A DNA stretch of 9,898 bases from CAZGMJ01 sp964526785 (GTDB taxonomy: Bacteria; Planctomycetota; Phycisphaerae; Sedimentisphaerales; Anaerobacaceae), in contig CAZGMJ010000112.1 in assembly GCA_964526785.1 (NCBI GenBank), positions 1-9,898 on the forward strand, read 5' to 3'. Of the stretch, positions 1 through 6,756 are shown piece after piece (position 1 is the first letter of the stretch; the number at the start of each line of letters is the position of its first letter). The position numbers were made by a program, and so were the translations under genes. Below the pieces are notes generated by a model. That model worked only from the letters and a program-made list of their open reading frames with translations, was not told the DNA's origin and made no database searches.

Positions 1-116
1 TCGCAACGACACAAGCCCAGTCAAGCGAATCACTTCTATACAAACGGAATCCCTCTGTTTCCACTTCGGCGCCGATCGCTGGCCATCCCGGACTGTTTGG
101 GGCAGGCGGGGCGTCG

Positions 117-1922
117 TTACTTTCTACGGATCAGGGCGACCCAGTCTTTGTCGGGATCGCTCGGGGGTCGGCCGATTGCCACCGAACCGGGGCCGATGAT
201 GGTCTCTATGCTGCCGGTCTGGAGTTCGCCGCCGGTGCGGGGGTTGTACCAGTGCACGGAGAAACGGGCCGGATTGTTGCCCAGGTGCAGATAGGTGGTA
301 CCGCCGTGGGGGAGATAGACGGCGTATACACGACCAGGCAGGGCGAAGCAGTAGTCGTCGGGGACGGTGGTTAATTCGTCGTTGGTCGACATCTGCGCGA
401 AGGGCAGGTATTTGTGGAAGAACTCGACGGCGTAGCGCGTGAGGTCCCACATATGGTCGCGGCTGCGCCAATCCTCGCAGTTGAGGTCATTGTGCGCCCA
501 TTTGTATCCGAAGTACCATTCAACGCCGCCGCCCCCGCCCATCAGGCAGCCCCAGAGGTGCTTGTGGCGAACCTCGTCGTGCCAGTAGTCGTTTGCGTCG
601 GGTTTGACGCCGGTGTGGGCCGGGCCGATCTCATCAAGGCAGACGTACCAGGGCCGGCCGGCGGCCTCGGAGGCCTCGATCCATTTGATGGTCTGATTGT
701 GCGTGTCGTTTGTCTGGAGCGAGGGGCCCTCGAAATGCTCAAAACCGAGCAAGGGGGTGTAGACGTCGTCGTACTCGCCCCGGAAGGTGTGGCAGACGAT
801 CGGGTGATCGTAGGGGTCGAGGTTCCTGATGTAGGTGCAGAACGCCTTGCGCTGGGCGGTGGTGTTGGTGTTTTCTTCACCGAGGTTCCAGACGAGGGCG
901 AGGTGGTGGGCGAAGCGGGCGATCATTTCGCGGAGGTAGAGCTTTCGCTGCGGGCCGAGTTCGCCGCCGTCGAGGCCCTGGTCATTCTCCTGCTCCTGGA
1001 GGATGATGTGCAGCATGATGCCGAGGCGGTCCATGTGCGAGAAGACGATGTTCCACTGATCCAGTTTGCTGCAATCGAAGCGGTAACGCTCCTTGGGGTC
1101 GGTCCAGGGCCAGACATCCTTGCCGTCGCCGCCGTCGATGTTGTACGGAATGAAGTAGACGCTGTTCATGCCCTTGGAGGCGAGATAGTTGAGGGCTCCG
1201 ATGATACCTTTGCCGCGGCCGTTCTTCCAGGTCGGGTCGTCCGGCTTGAAGTCGCGGACGTGCGGCTCGTACCGATGGATGAACTTGTCGCCGGCAGCTT
1301 CGCCTGTGCGCTCGAGTTTGGCTGTGTCGTAGGTGCCGTCAAACTCGGCGTAGGCCAGGAAGTTCTCGGGGCTGTCGGCGCCGGCCTTGAGGAATATCTC
1401 GCCGGTGCCGGCGAACTGCAGGTAGCGGCTGTCGACGTAGCGGAGCATGCCTTTGGCGCGATGGTCGCGGCCGGTCTTGTCGGTCGGTTCGATGCGGAAG
1501 GAGCCTTTGGCGCCCGGCAGTGCGACGGGTTCGCCTGCTTCGGGATCGTCGGCCAGGGCGACGTCGGCGCCCGTGCGCAGTTGGGCCGAGTATCGCCAGC
1601 GGCCGGTTTCGTCCGGGACGAAGTGCACCCGCCATTTGCCGCCCTGCTCGGCGCTGGTTTCAGCGGCATTGCCGTCGGCGGCGAAGTAACCGGGAACGGT
1701 GATGGTCTTTTTGCCCTTCTTGAAGGTGACCGTGAGGCGATAGTCGCGGAACGGGTTGGTCTGTGCGTGTTCGGCGGTTTCGGGGCCGTCGAAGGTCATC
1801 GTGATGGGGTGCCACTGCATCAGCTCGCCCGTGAGTGCGGTTTTGGATGCGGGGGTGGCCGTGCAGCCGGCGGCGAGCAGGCAGGTTGCGACATTCAGAA
1901 TCAAGAGGGTCTGAAGCTTCAT
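117..1922 (-). CDS. Secreted lipoprotein, DUF5060 / glycoside-hydrolase-like
   Basis: A 601-residue exported lipoprotein that probably acts on a polysaccharide outside the cytoplasm. The start is the ATG at 1922: AAGGAG lies about 9 nt upstream, and the longer frame would need a TTG. Residues 1-20 form a signal peptide ending in the lipobox LAAGC (C20). Residues ~31-116 resemble the beta-sandwich DUF5060 (P-x-T-M-T-F-x-G-P, later F-x-P-D-E-T-G-x-W-x-Y). Residues ~155-500 look like a (beta/alpha)8 hydrolase related to DUF4038-type enzymes. Two acidic sites have the expected context: W-N-L-G-E-E-N at 345-351 and C-L-D-E-I-G-P at 428-434, so E349/E350 and E431 are candidate catalytic residues. 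The last ~100 residues resemble the putative collagen-binding C-terminal module (Y-N-P-R-T-G-G, ending D-W-V-A-L-I). The family assignment is from recalled motifs; the substrate cannot be told. It appears monocistronic. Confidence 0.85.
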   Translation of the reverse strand: MKLQTLLILNVATCLLAAGCTATPASKTALTGELMQWHPITMTFDGPETAEHAQTNPFRDYRLTVTFKKGKKTITVPGYFAADGNAAETSAEQGGKWRVHFVPDETGRWRYSAQLRTGADVALADDPEAGEPVALPGAKGSFRIEPTDKTGRDHRAKGMLRYVDSRYLQFAGTGEIFLKAGADSPENFLAYAEFDGTYDTAKLERTGEAAGDKFIHRYEPHVRDFKPDDPTWKNGRGKGIIGALNYLASKGMNSVYFIPYNIDGGDGKDVWPWTDPKERYRFDCSKLDQWNIVFSHMDRLGIMLHIILQEQENDQGLDGGELGPQRKLYLREMIARFAHHLALVWNLGEENTNTTAQRKAFCTYIRNLDPYDHPIVCHTFRGEYDDVYTPLLGFEHFEGPSLQTNDTHNQTIKWIEASEAAGRPWYVCLDEIGPAHTGVKPDANDYWHDEVRHKHLWGCLMGGGGGVEWYFGYKWAHNDLNCEDWRSRDHMWDLTRYAVEFFHKYLPFAQMSTNDELTTVPDDYCFALPGRVYAVYLPHGGTTYLHLGNNPARFSVHWYNPRTGGELQTGSIETIIGPGSVAIGRPPSDPDKDWVALIRRK

Positions 1923-1965
1923 AGCCGTATTCTCCTTCAATGCGTACGCTCAAAAAGACTGGGAC

Positions 1966-1995
1966 ATGATACAGATGCAGAGCGTGGTTGTGCAA
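1966..1995 (-). promoter_or_regulatory. Candidate promoter of the DUF5060 lipoprotein gene
   Basis: Reading the minus strand, TTGCAC (1995-1990) and TATCAT (1971-1966) are separated by 18 bp, giving a sigma-70-like pair about 45 nt upstream of the ATG at 1922. The position and spacing are right but the boxes are imperfect, so this remains a prediction. Confidence 0.35.
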
Positions 1996-2046
1996 TGGAA
2001 ATCTCTCGCATGGACTGGTCGCTCAAGTCAGTGTGCCTATCTTATC

Positions 2047-2260
2047 ATTGGGTTTGTTTTTCATAATTTGTCCAGCCGAAAGGGAGCTCCCTCGACTCGT
2101 TCCACTCGCTCGGGACCACACCCGAGTCCATGTTGAAGGGTGTCGATTGGGTTTGTTTTTCATTTTTGGGTTCCGGATGGGGGCGCGTATGGCAATGTGG
2201 GTAGATATGTATTGGCGGTGCGTCTTTCTCCATGTTGTTTTTGGCTTTGTTTTTTCGAAA
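2047..2260. repeat. Three spaced direct repeats (about 95-100 bp apart)
   Basis: The 18-mer attgggtttgtttttcat occurs exactly at 2047-2064 and 2146-2163, 99 bp apart. A diverged copy (ttggctttgttttttc) sits at about 2241-2256, another 95 bp on. The DNA between copies is not obviously repeated. Short T-rich motifs of this kind are what I recall as dispersed intergenic repeats in Phycisphaerae genomes, but that needs a genome-wide search. Confidence 0.6.
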
Positions 2261-2301
2261 AGGGTACTGCGGCACTGACGGGATCGCCGATGGATGTTGG
2301 G

Positions 2302-2328
2302 CCACAGAGGGCACAGAGTACACAGAGA
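2302..2328. repeat. CACAGAG-type 9-bp short tandem repeat
   Basis: Three consecutive 9-mers, ccacagagg, gcacagagt and acacagaga, share the core CACAGAG. On the other strand it reads as the CTCTGTG-rich element seen between genes in many environmental bacterial genomes (recalled, not checked). It is non-coding and lies just after the longer direct repeats, so the area looks like a landing site for intergenic repeats. Confidence 0.6.
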
Positions 2329-2489
2329 ACGAGTTCGGTTGGCCGGGTGTCCGCGGTCGTGGCATACCACACTTGTGGGCCAGCCGGTGTGGGTGTCGGG
2401 CGGGCATTGCTGATCCTCCAATGGCTGCATACGGCTTCTTCAATATAGTTAGATGAATACAATACATATAGACGTTTGCCGGGGGTGAA

Positions 2490-2585
2490 ATGTTCACGAA
2501 AAATCGAAAAGTGATGGGAAGTATTTCACAGCTTGTCTGGAAGATACGTGCGCGGCCAAGAGTTGTGGTTTGGGGTTCGTGTTGA
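2490..2585 (+). CDS. Possible 31-residue basic peptide
   Basis: An ATG at 2490 is preceded by GGGGG four bases upstream and opens a 31-codon frame encoding a Lys/Arg-rich peptide (begins MFTKNRKVMG). It has no recognisable motif and no neighbouring gene. It could be a small gene, the start of a decayed longer gene, or chance. I list it only because the ribosome site is better than that of any other frame in this gene-poor block. Confidence 0.18.
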   Translation: MFTKNRKVMGSISQLVWKIRARPRVVVWGSC

Positions 2586-3392
2586 TGTGCCGGCGGATGC
2601 AGGGGGTTCCCGCCGGTTTATTGCGAAGGATGTTGAGATGATGGATGGGTCCTCGATCGGAGTCAAGGCCATGGTTCAGCATGGCAGAGTCGAGGCGAAG
2701 GGTGGTCGGCGATCAGGAATAATCGTATCCGGTATCGCCGGCACGATGCTGCTGCGCAGCACTGGCAAGGCGGGCCGTGATTGTTTCACAAGGACTGCAG
2801 AGAGTCGAATACACGATGAAAACGCTGTGTATTTGTCGCCTGCAATCTGGGCAATCGGGAATAACGGTCTCATAACTGCGGGTATATTCTGAATCCACAT
2901 CTGGCTTGTGGTGGCCTTCAAGGATAGATGGGCCAAGGAAACATCAATCAAAAAGCATTGGAGTGCTTGTTATAGGTCCTTTTCGGCAGCGGCCTGCAGA
3001 GAGCAACAGTCGCTATGTGAAATCGCCGAAGTAACTCACTGACAGATGAACTGTACGGACAGAACCCACTACATTCTCGTTCATTCGAGCGTTAACTTAA
3101 GGAAGTGTTGAAGCAAATGCAGCAATTTCACAGGAAGACAAAGGCTGTTGGGCATAACAGGACTTCGGCCGGGATTAGGTCCTGCGCGGGCAGTCGTGTT
3201 TTCGGCGATTTTGAGCACAGTGGAAAGGCTTCGGAATTGGGGGGCTTTCCGAAAGCCACAGGAACTGCCTTTGTAAGCAAATGGAGAAATGTCGGAAGAT
3301 ACTGCTGGAACGCGGCGGTGGGGGTAGCGAGGTCACGTGTTGCCGTGCTGAGAGCCTGCTTACGTGGATCGCACGTTATTTCTATGCCCACA

Positions 3393-3421
3393 TTCAAGGG
3401 CAGCTGAGCAGTGCCTATATT
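3393..3421 (+). promoter_or_regulatory. Weak candidate promoter of the B12-sensor operon
   Basis: TTCAAG (3393-3398) and TATATT (3416-3421) are 17 bp apart, which would give a leader of about 85 nt before the ATG at 3513. The -35 match is poor. The leader is purine-rich just before the start and carries GAGAGG about 6 nt upstream of the ATG, which sets the start codon. Confidence 0.2.
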
Positions 3422-3512
3422 TCATAGAGTATTCGACGTGCGCACAGACAGGTGGACGAGTATCCTTTTGAAACAAAGAGCGTTTTTGGAAAAAGAGAAA
3501 GAGAGGTCTTCT

Positions 3513-4163
3513 ATGATTAGTCCTGCAATATATAAGGAATACCTGGCAGAACTTCTGAAAGGCAATAAAAGGACCTGTTCAGATATGGTCAAACAGTTGC
3601 TCGACGAAGGAACAGAAATCGAGGATATCTATTTTGGACTGTTCCACCGATCCATGTATGAGGTAGGTCGTCTCTGGGAACAGAACGAGATATCGGTCGC
3701 CACTGAGCATCTGGCGACTGCAATTACGGAAATGCTGTTGAGTCAGGTGTATCCCCTGATCTTCCGGGGAGAACGTAAAGATCGCTCAATTGTCATCTCC
3801 TGTGGAGTCAATGAATTACACCAGCTTGGTGCAAAGATGGTCGCAGACTACTGCGAGTTTCTGGGATGGGACACCCATTTTCTCGGTGCCAACACGCCGA
3901 TGGACGCGCTGATCGAGTTGGTTGCAGAGAAACAGCCAAACGTTCTTGGACTGTCGGTCAGCATCACATCTCACCTCAAGGGCTTTACTGAGACTACGGA
4001 GAAGATAAAACACAGTTTTCCACAAATACCGGTGATCGCAGGAGGACGGGCTTTTGCAGAGGCCTCCGCCTGCAATCTTATTTCAGAGGAGGATGTAACG
4101 GTAATAGACGGTTTTGATCAACTGCAGAAGCATTTGGGTTCTCTGTCATGTGTAACGGCATAA
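3513..4163 (+). CDS. CarH-like cobalamin-binding sensor protein lacking a DNA-binding domain
   Basis: A 216-residue soluble protein made only of the B12-binding module. Residues ~5-85 form the helical cap (B12-binding_2) and ~90-205 the Rossmann-like B12-binding fold. The cap contains W55-x9-E65-H66, the signature of CarH-type adenosylcobalamin photoreceptors, where these residues cap the adenosyl face. The Rossmann part has E101-x-H103-x-x-G106, then 41 residues to S148-x-S150, then 26 residues to G177-G178, the canonical cobalamin-binding spacing; H103 should be the lower axial ligand. E101 replaces the Asp of the enzyme motif. The residue after W55 is Glu, whereas Thermus CarH (as I recall) has the His that ligates cobalt after light there. 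The MerR-type HTH of CarH is absent. The start at 3513 has GAGAGG; an upstream GTG (3411) lacks one. It overlaps the kinase gene by 16 nt, so partnership is likely. A corrinoid methyltransferase subunit is less likely, as no methyltransferase adjoins it. Confidence 0.85.
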   Translation: MISPAIYKEYLAELLKGNKRTCSDMVKQLLDEGTEIEDIYFGLFHRSMYEVGRLWEQNEISVATEHLATAITEMLLSQVYPLIFRGERKDRSIVISCGVNELHQLGAKMVADYCEFLGWDTHFLGANTPMDALIELVAEKQPNVLGLSVSITSHLKGFTETTEKIKHSFPQIPVIAGGRAFAEASACNLISEEDVTVIDGFDQLQKHLGSLSCVTA

Positions 4164-5275
4164 GCATCGCAACGGACTTCAGCGATTACATCACAGACTA
4201 CGTGCTCGAACGGTCTGAATTGCTCTTTCTGGCATTTGACGGCCGCGGTCGGGTCATCTGCGCCAATCGTAGTGCTGAAGAACTTCTTCCGGCCCCTATC
4301 TCCGAGCAGACGATAGATCAGTTGTTCATTGACTTCAATGGGGAACTTCATCCTGAGACTCTTGGGGACAGTAACAAGCAGCGGATGTTTTCACTGAACA
4401 CCAAATCCGGTCGGCCGGTCAGCTACATGTTCTCCTTTTTAAGGCGGCCAGGCAACATTGTGCTTGCCTTCGGAGGCCTGGATTATGCTCAGATTCATTC
4501 GGCTAACGAGAAGCTATTCGACTCGGTAAACGAGATTTCAAATCTGACAAGGGAGTTGCATAAGAAGAACGTGGAGTTGGAGCGGTTGAATGAATTGAAG
4601 AATCGCTTCCTGGGCATTGCCGCACACGACCTTCGGAACCCCGCCGGAGCCATAATGGGATTTTCTGATATTCTCAAGAGCGAACTGAGTGAGACGCTTG
4701 GCGCGGACAACTTGGAAATCCTGGAGATGATCCACAGTCAAAGTCAGTATATGCTGGAAATCATAAACAACTTTCTGGACTTTGCGGCTATCGAATCCGG
4801 GAGGATGAATGTGCATCTGGAACCTGCCGATCTTTGCGTTATCCTGAAGGAGTGTGTGGCGCTCTATGAATCCTTGGCGGCCAAGAAGAAAATACAGATG
4901 GACTATATGTGCGACTTGCGAACCGCTGAGGTGCCGGTCGATGCACAGAAGATCAAGCAGGTTGTAAACAATCTACTGTCTAACGCCCTGAAGTTCTCTC
5001 ATCCTTCGTCAGTGGTAACTCTGAGACTGGAGGATCGGGGACAAGAGCTGGCAATATCAGTTTCGGACCAGGGCCAGGGAATACCTCAGGAAGAACAAGA
5101 GAAACTGTTTAAGCCGTTCACGCAGACCTCGGTTCGCAGTACGGAGGGAGAAAAGAGTACCGGATTGGGCTTGTCCATTGTTAAGAAGATCGTTGAGGCA
5201 CATAAGGGACGTATTGAAGTGGAAAGCCAAGTGGGCACAGGAACGACTTTTCTGATCGTCCTGCCCAAGTCTTGA
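4148..5275 (+). CDS. Soluble PAS-like sensor histidine kinase
   Basis: A 375-residue histidine kinase with no membrane segment, so it should sense a cytoplasmic signal. Residues ~17-112 resemble a divergent PAS domain (L-F-L-A-F-D-G-R-G-R-V-I-C-A-N-R-S-A near 25-43). A charged coiled coil runs over ~117-152. HisKA follows, with phosphoacceptor H160 in A-A-H-D-L-R-N-P. The ATPase domain has the N box around N275-N279 (N-N-L-L-S-N-A), G1 D307-x-G-x-G311, the F box near F321-F324 and G2 G339-L-G-L. All catalytic boxes look intact. The ATG at 4148 lies inside the B12-sensor gene, whose TAA is at 4161-4163, with no clear ribosome site of its own, so translation is probably coupled. The likely role is to convert the state of the B12 protein into phosphorylation of a response regulator encoded elsewhere; that is inference. 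No receiver domain is fused or adjacent. Confidence 0.92.
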   Translation: MCNGISIATDFSDYITDYVLERSELLFLAFDGRGRVICANRSAEELLPAPISEQTIDQLFIDFNGELHPETLGDSNKQRMFSLNTKSGRPVSYMFSFLRRPGNIVLAFGGLDYAQIHSANEKLFDSVNEISNLTRELHKKNVELERLNELKNRFLGIAAHDLRNPAGAIMGFSDILKSELSETLGADNLEILEMIHSQSQYMLEIINNFLDFAAIESGRMNVHLEPADLCVILKECVALYESLAAKKKIQMDYMCDLRTAEVPVDAQKIKQVVNNLLSNALKFSHPSSVVTLRLEDRGQELAISVSDQGQGIPQEEQEKLFKPFTQTSVRSTEGEKSTGLGLSIVKKIVEAHKGRIEVESQVGTGTTFLIVLPKS

Positions 5276-5639
5276 CCAGGTAACTACTTCGAGGTTCGCG
5301 GCCCGCAGTTCGAAAATCTCTCCGAACCGCCTGCGATAGCAGTTGTTCCAGAGGACTTGTCGCCCCACAGACATGCAATTGGCAGAAGATTTGTTGCCCG
5401 CAATCCGACTCGCCTGGATATCTGATATACTCAGGTACTACGCCGGCAGGAAACGGAGCCAATCAAGGGCCTGCCTACTTCTCTGGCCCGAGTCAAGAGG
5501 CGCCGAAGAAGACCGGGACTGCTGATACGTATGTCAATGGGAATGTCTCGGCGGAAAACTTGGTGTCCTGTGGTGGCTCGTAGGAAACGGCGGCGGAGGG
5601 CCAAACCGCACTGGGGCTACCAAAACCCGCATTTTCGAA
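5276..5639. other. Intergenic stretch left of the tRNA scar
   Basis: About 360 bases with no supported gene. A frame stays open from 5284 to 5583 but has no ATG, GTG or TTG. A short frame at 5343-5525 has no ribosome site. TGATATACT at 5423-5431 resembles an extended -10 element but precedes no gene. GGTTCG/CGAACC near 5293-5329 could pair without a U-tract, so no terminator is called for the kinase operon. Confidence 0.4.
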
Positions 5640-5686
5640 CGCGCCCGGCAGGACTCGAACCTGCAACCTTCGGATTCGAAGTCCGA
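5640..5686 (-). tRNA. 3' part of tRNA-Arg(UCG): integration scar
   Basis: On the minus strand, 5686-5670 gives a 5-bp anticodon stem (TCGGA/TCCGA) around the loop CTTCGAA, with anticodon TCG at 5679-5677. A 5-nt variable region follows, then a T arm GCAGG-TTCGAGT-CCTGC (5664-5648), the 3' acceptor strand CGGGCGC (5647-5641) and a discriminator base. CCA is not encoded. The 5' acceptor strand and D arm should lie just beyond 5686, but that DNA has no D-arm sequence. It is therefore not a functional tRNA gene but the displaced 3' half left when an element recombines into a tRNA gene. Since the 5' side of the tRNA points right, the element should extend rightward. Confidence 0.85.
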
Positions 5687-5687
5687 A

Positions 5688-5885
5688 GACCCAAAATCAC
5701 AAACCCCTTCCGATAAAGCACTTAGCGAATCTGCCGATTCTGTCTTGGCGTCCTGCTTGGCGCTTTGCGCGCATAAACACCCCGATTTGGCACAGGTCAT
5801 AGAGGCGTGGCCGGACCTGCCACAGAGCACCAAAGGCGAGATCATGAACCTAATCGAAAAGCACCGCCAGGAGCAATCGAAATGA
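5688..5885 (+). pseudogene. Orphan C-terminal tail, possibly of an integrase
   Basis: The frame is open from 5526 through the tRNA scar and ends at TGA 5883-5885, but has no usable start with a ribosome site. From about 5718 it reads as a well-formed alpha-helical protein end: a Ser/Ala/Cys-rich segment, then H-P-D-L-A-Q-V-I-E-A-W-P-D-L-P and a charged terminus. The frame crosses the tRNA piece as R-Q-D-S-N-L-Q-P-S. A simple model is an integrase gene whose 3' end overlaps the attachment site: recombination leaves the tail here and the body at the far end of the element. I infer this from position; the tail alone does not prove integrase identity. The next gene overlaps the stop in ATGA. Confidence 0.45.
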
Positions 5886-6121
5886 GTCTTCAAACACGTA
5901 TCAAGAAAGCAGAAGAAAGAGTCGGCGTCGAGAAGCAGCAATTTGAGGTGCCTATCATCAGGCTTCCAGGCCCTCCGAGCATTCCCGAACCCGTGACGGA
6001 ATGGCTGACCTACAAGCAGAGGCCGACCGCCAAGGCTGGTTGCCTACCGCCAGCGTTCATTGCTGACCCTCGACGTGAGCATGAAGCGAGATTGCGAATG
6101 CAATCAGGAGGGAATGGATAA
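5882..6121 (+). CDS. Small element-encoded protein of unknown function (79 aa)
   Basis: The start is the ATG at 5882, chosen because AGGAG ends 8 nt upstream and the ATG overlaps the preceding TGA as ATGA; longer in-frame starts have neither. The first ~20 residues are a charged amphipathic helix (begins MSLQTRIKKAEERVG), followed by a Pro-rich middle (L-P-G-P-P-S-I-P-E-P) and a basic end. No known domain is recognised. The TAA at 6119-6121 shares a base with the next ATG (TAATG). The opening resembles that of the next gene product (R-I-Q-Q-R-L-T-R-I-E-Q-G-I-G), suggesting related small proteins. Confidence 0.6.
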   Translation: MSLQTRIKKAEERVGVEKQQFEVPIIRLPGPPSIPEPVTEWLTYKQRPTAKAGCLPPAFIADPRREHEARLRMQSGGNG

Positions 6122-6385
6122 TGACTACTAAGGATACAACAGCGACTCACACGCATAGAGCAGGGCATAGGGGCAGAGGACAAACTGATAACGCTGGACT
6201 TTGGCGACGGTCCACTGACTTTGAAGCGGTCCAGGCTTGCCGGGATACTCAGAGCGATAGACGGCACAACCAGAGGGCTGCCTGCCCCAGCATCGCCGCG
6301 CTTCGCGGTAGATACCCACCCCGGACGCGAGCCACGGCTGCAAACGAAAACGGACGAAACCGAACGATCTGAGCAGAAACCATGA
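6121..6385 (+). CDS. Small element protein with a disrupted start (about 85 aa)
   Basis: From 6131 to the TGA at 6383-6385 one frame is open and reads as a natural protein: L-T-R-I-E-Q-G-I-G, then D-K-L-I-T-L-D-F-G-D-G-P-L-T-L, a basic helix and a hydrophilic tail. Its stop overlaps the next ATG as ATGA, like its neighbours. That frame has no ATG, GTG or TTG near its beginning: a TGA at 6122 blocks it. The good ribosome site AGGAGGG (6106-6112) is 8 nt before the ATG at 6121, which lies one frame off; translating from that ATG without a shift gives a low-quality Arg/Thr/His-rich sequence. Either one base has been gained within the first few codons, the ribosome shifts +1, or the ATA at 6134 is a mutated start. 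Function is unknown. Confidence 0.55.
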
Positions 6386-6756
6386 AAGAAGCAGTAGAAC
6401 TCACAACCAAGCAGGCGAAGGCAATCCCGGTGATATTGGCCGCCAAAACCTATGAAGACGGCTGCAAGGACGCCAAGGTTAGCAAGTCCACCTTCTACGC
6501 CTGGATGCAGGACGAAGCGTTCAAGGTGGAATTCGAGCGCCAGCGCAAAGAGCTCACAGACCTTGCCTTCGAGACGCTCTGCCAAAACGTAGGGCAAGCC
6601 GTGTCGGTGCTCGTGTGCCTCCTGGAAGACGAGGACAAGCGAGTTAGACGGCTATCGGCTAAGGATGTGCTCAGTTATGTCTGCCAATTCCGAGAGCAGA
6701 ATGACATTTTGAGGCGGCTTGAAGCCATAGAGCAGCAGTTGGAGAGGCGGACATGA
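6382..6756 (+). CDS. Terminase-small-subunit-like HTH protein
   Basis: A 124-residue protein. Residues ~8-45 form a helix-turn-helix of the type found in phage small terminase subunits and related transposase-like HTH proteins: L-T-T-K-Q-A-K-A-I-P, a central Gly at 27, V-S-K-S-T-F-Y-A-W at 33-41. The rest is strongly helical and charged, with a probable coiled coil at ~95-124 ending E-Q-Q-L-E-R-R. In phages such proteins recognise packaging-site DNA and load the large terminase; here no large subunit is visible. The ATG overlaps the upstream TGA, and its own TGA (6754-6756) overlaps the next ATG, so it is translationally coupled both ways. It could instead be a regulator. The fold is fairly clear; the role is inferred. 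Confidence 0.65.
   Translation: MKEAVELTTKQAKAIPVILAAKTYEDGCKDAKVSKSTFYAWMQDEAFKVEFERQRKELTDLAFETLCQNVGQAVSVLVCLLEDEDKRVRRLSAKDVLSYVCQFREQNDILRRLEAIEQQLERRT

Larger units (their letters stand above)
1941..3512. other. Gene-poor region with repeats, no convincing gene
   Basis: About 1.5 kb between two divergently transcribed units. The left part (2047-2330) holds short direct repeats, listed separately. Open frames such as 2533-2892 (plus, TTG start) and 3105-3407 (plus) have no good ribosome site, no recognisable domain and similarly long frames on the opposite strand, so they are not called as genes. Small inverted repeats are visible at 2109-2126 (CTCGGG/CCCGAG), 2590-2616 (CCGGCGG/CCGCCGG) and in 3230-3260 (GGCTTT/AAAGCC); none has a U-tract. 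I looked for a cobalamin riboswitch ahead of the B12-binding gene and saw no convincing conserved core. The DNA may be an eroded locus. Confidence 0.5.

Noticed and set aside
414..2066. Long 550-codon open frame on the plus strand opposite the DUF5060 lipoprotein gene
   Set aside because: Its product is Val/Gly/Ala-rich without any domain and mirrors the codon structure of the minus-strand gene, which has a signal peptide, domains and a ribosome site. It is a shadow of GC-rich coding.
2533..2892. 119-codon plus-strand frame (TTG start) and opposing minus-strand frames
   Set aside because: No ribosome site, no recognisable domain, and equally long frames on both strands; not enough to call a gene.
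3105..3407. 100-codon plus-strand frame ahead of the B12-sensor gene
   Set aside because: No domain, no good ribosome site, and an almost equally long frame opposite it.
2930..3512. Cobalamin or c-di-GMP riboswitch ahead of the B12-sensor gene
   Set aside because: I searched by eye for the conserved core boxes of both and found no convincing match; a covariance search would settle it.
5284..5583. Frame open for 100 codons left of the tRNA scar
   Set aside because: It contains no ATG, GTG or TTG, and its composition is not clearly protein-like overall.
5531..5716. Plus-strand frame containing G-L-E-P-A-T-F-G-F-E-V
   Set aside because: This peptide is the well-known false translation of a tRNA T-arm and anticodon arm; the DNA is the tRNA-Arg scar.
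6121..6372. 83-codon frame from the ATG at 6121 read without a shift
   Set aside because: The product is Arg/Thr/His-rich low-quality sequence and ends short of the ATGA junction; the next frame gives a natural protein.
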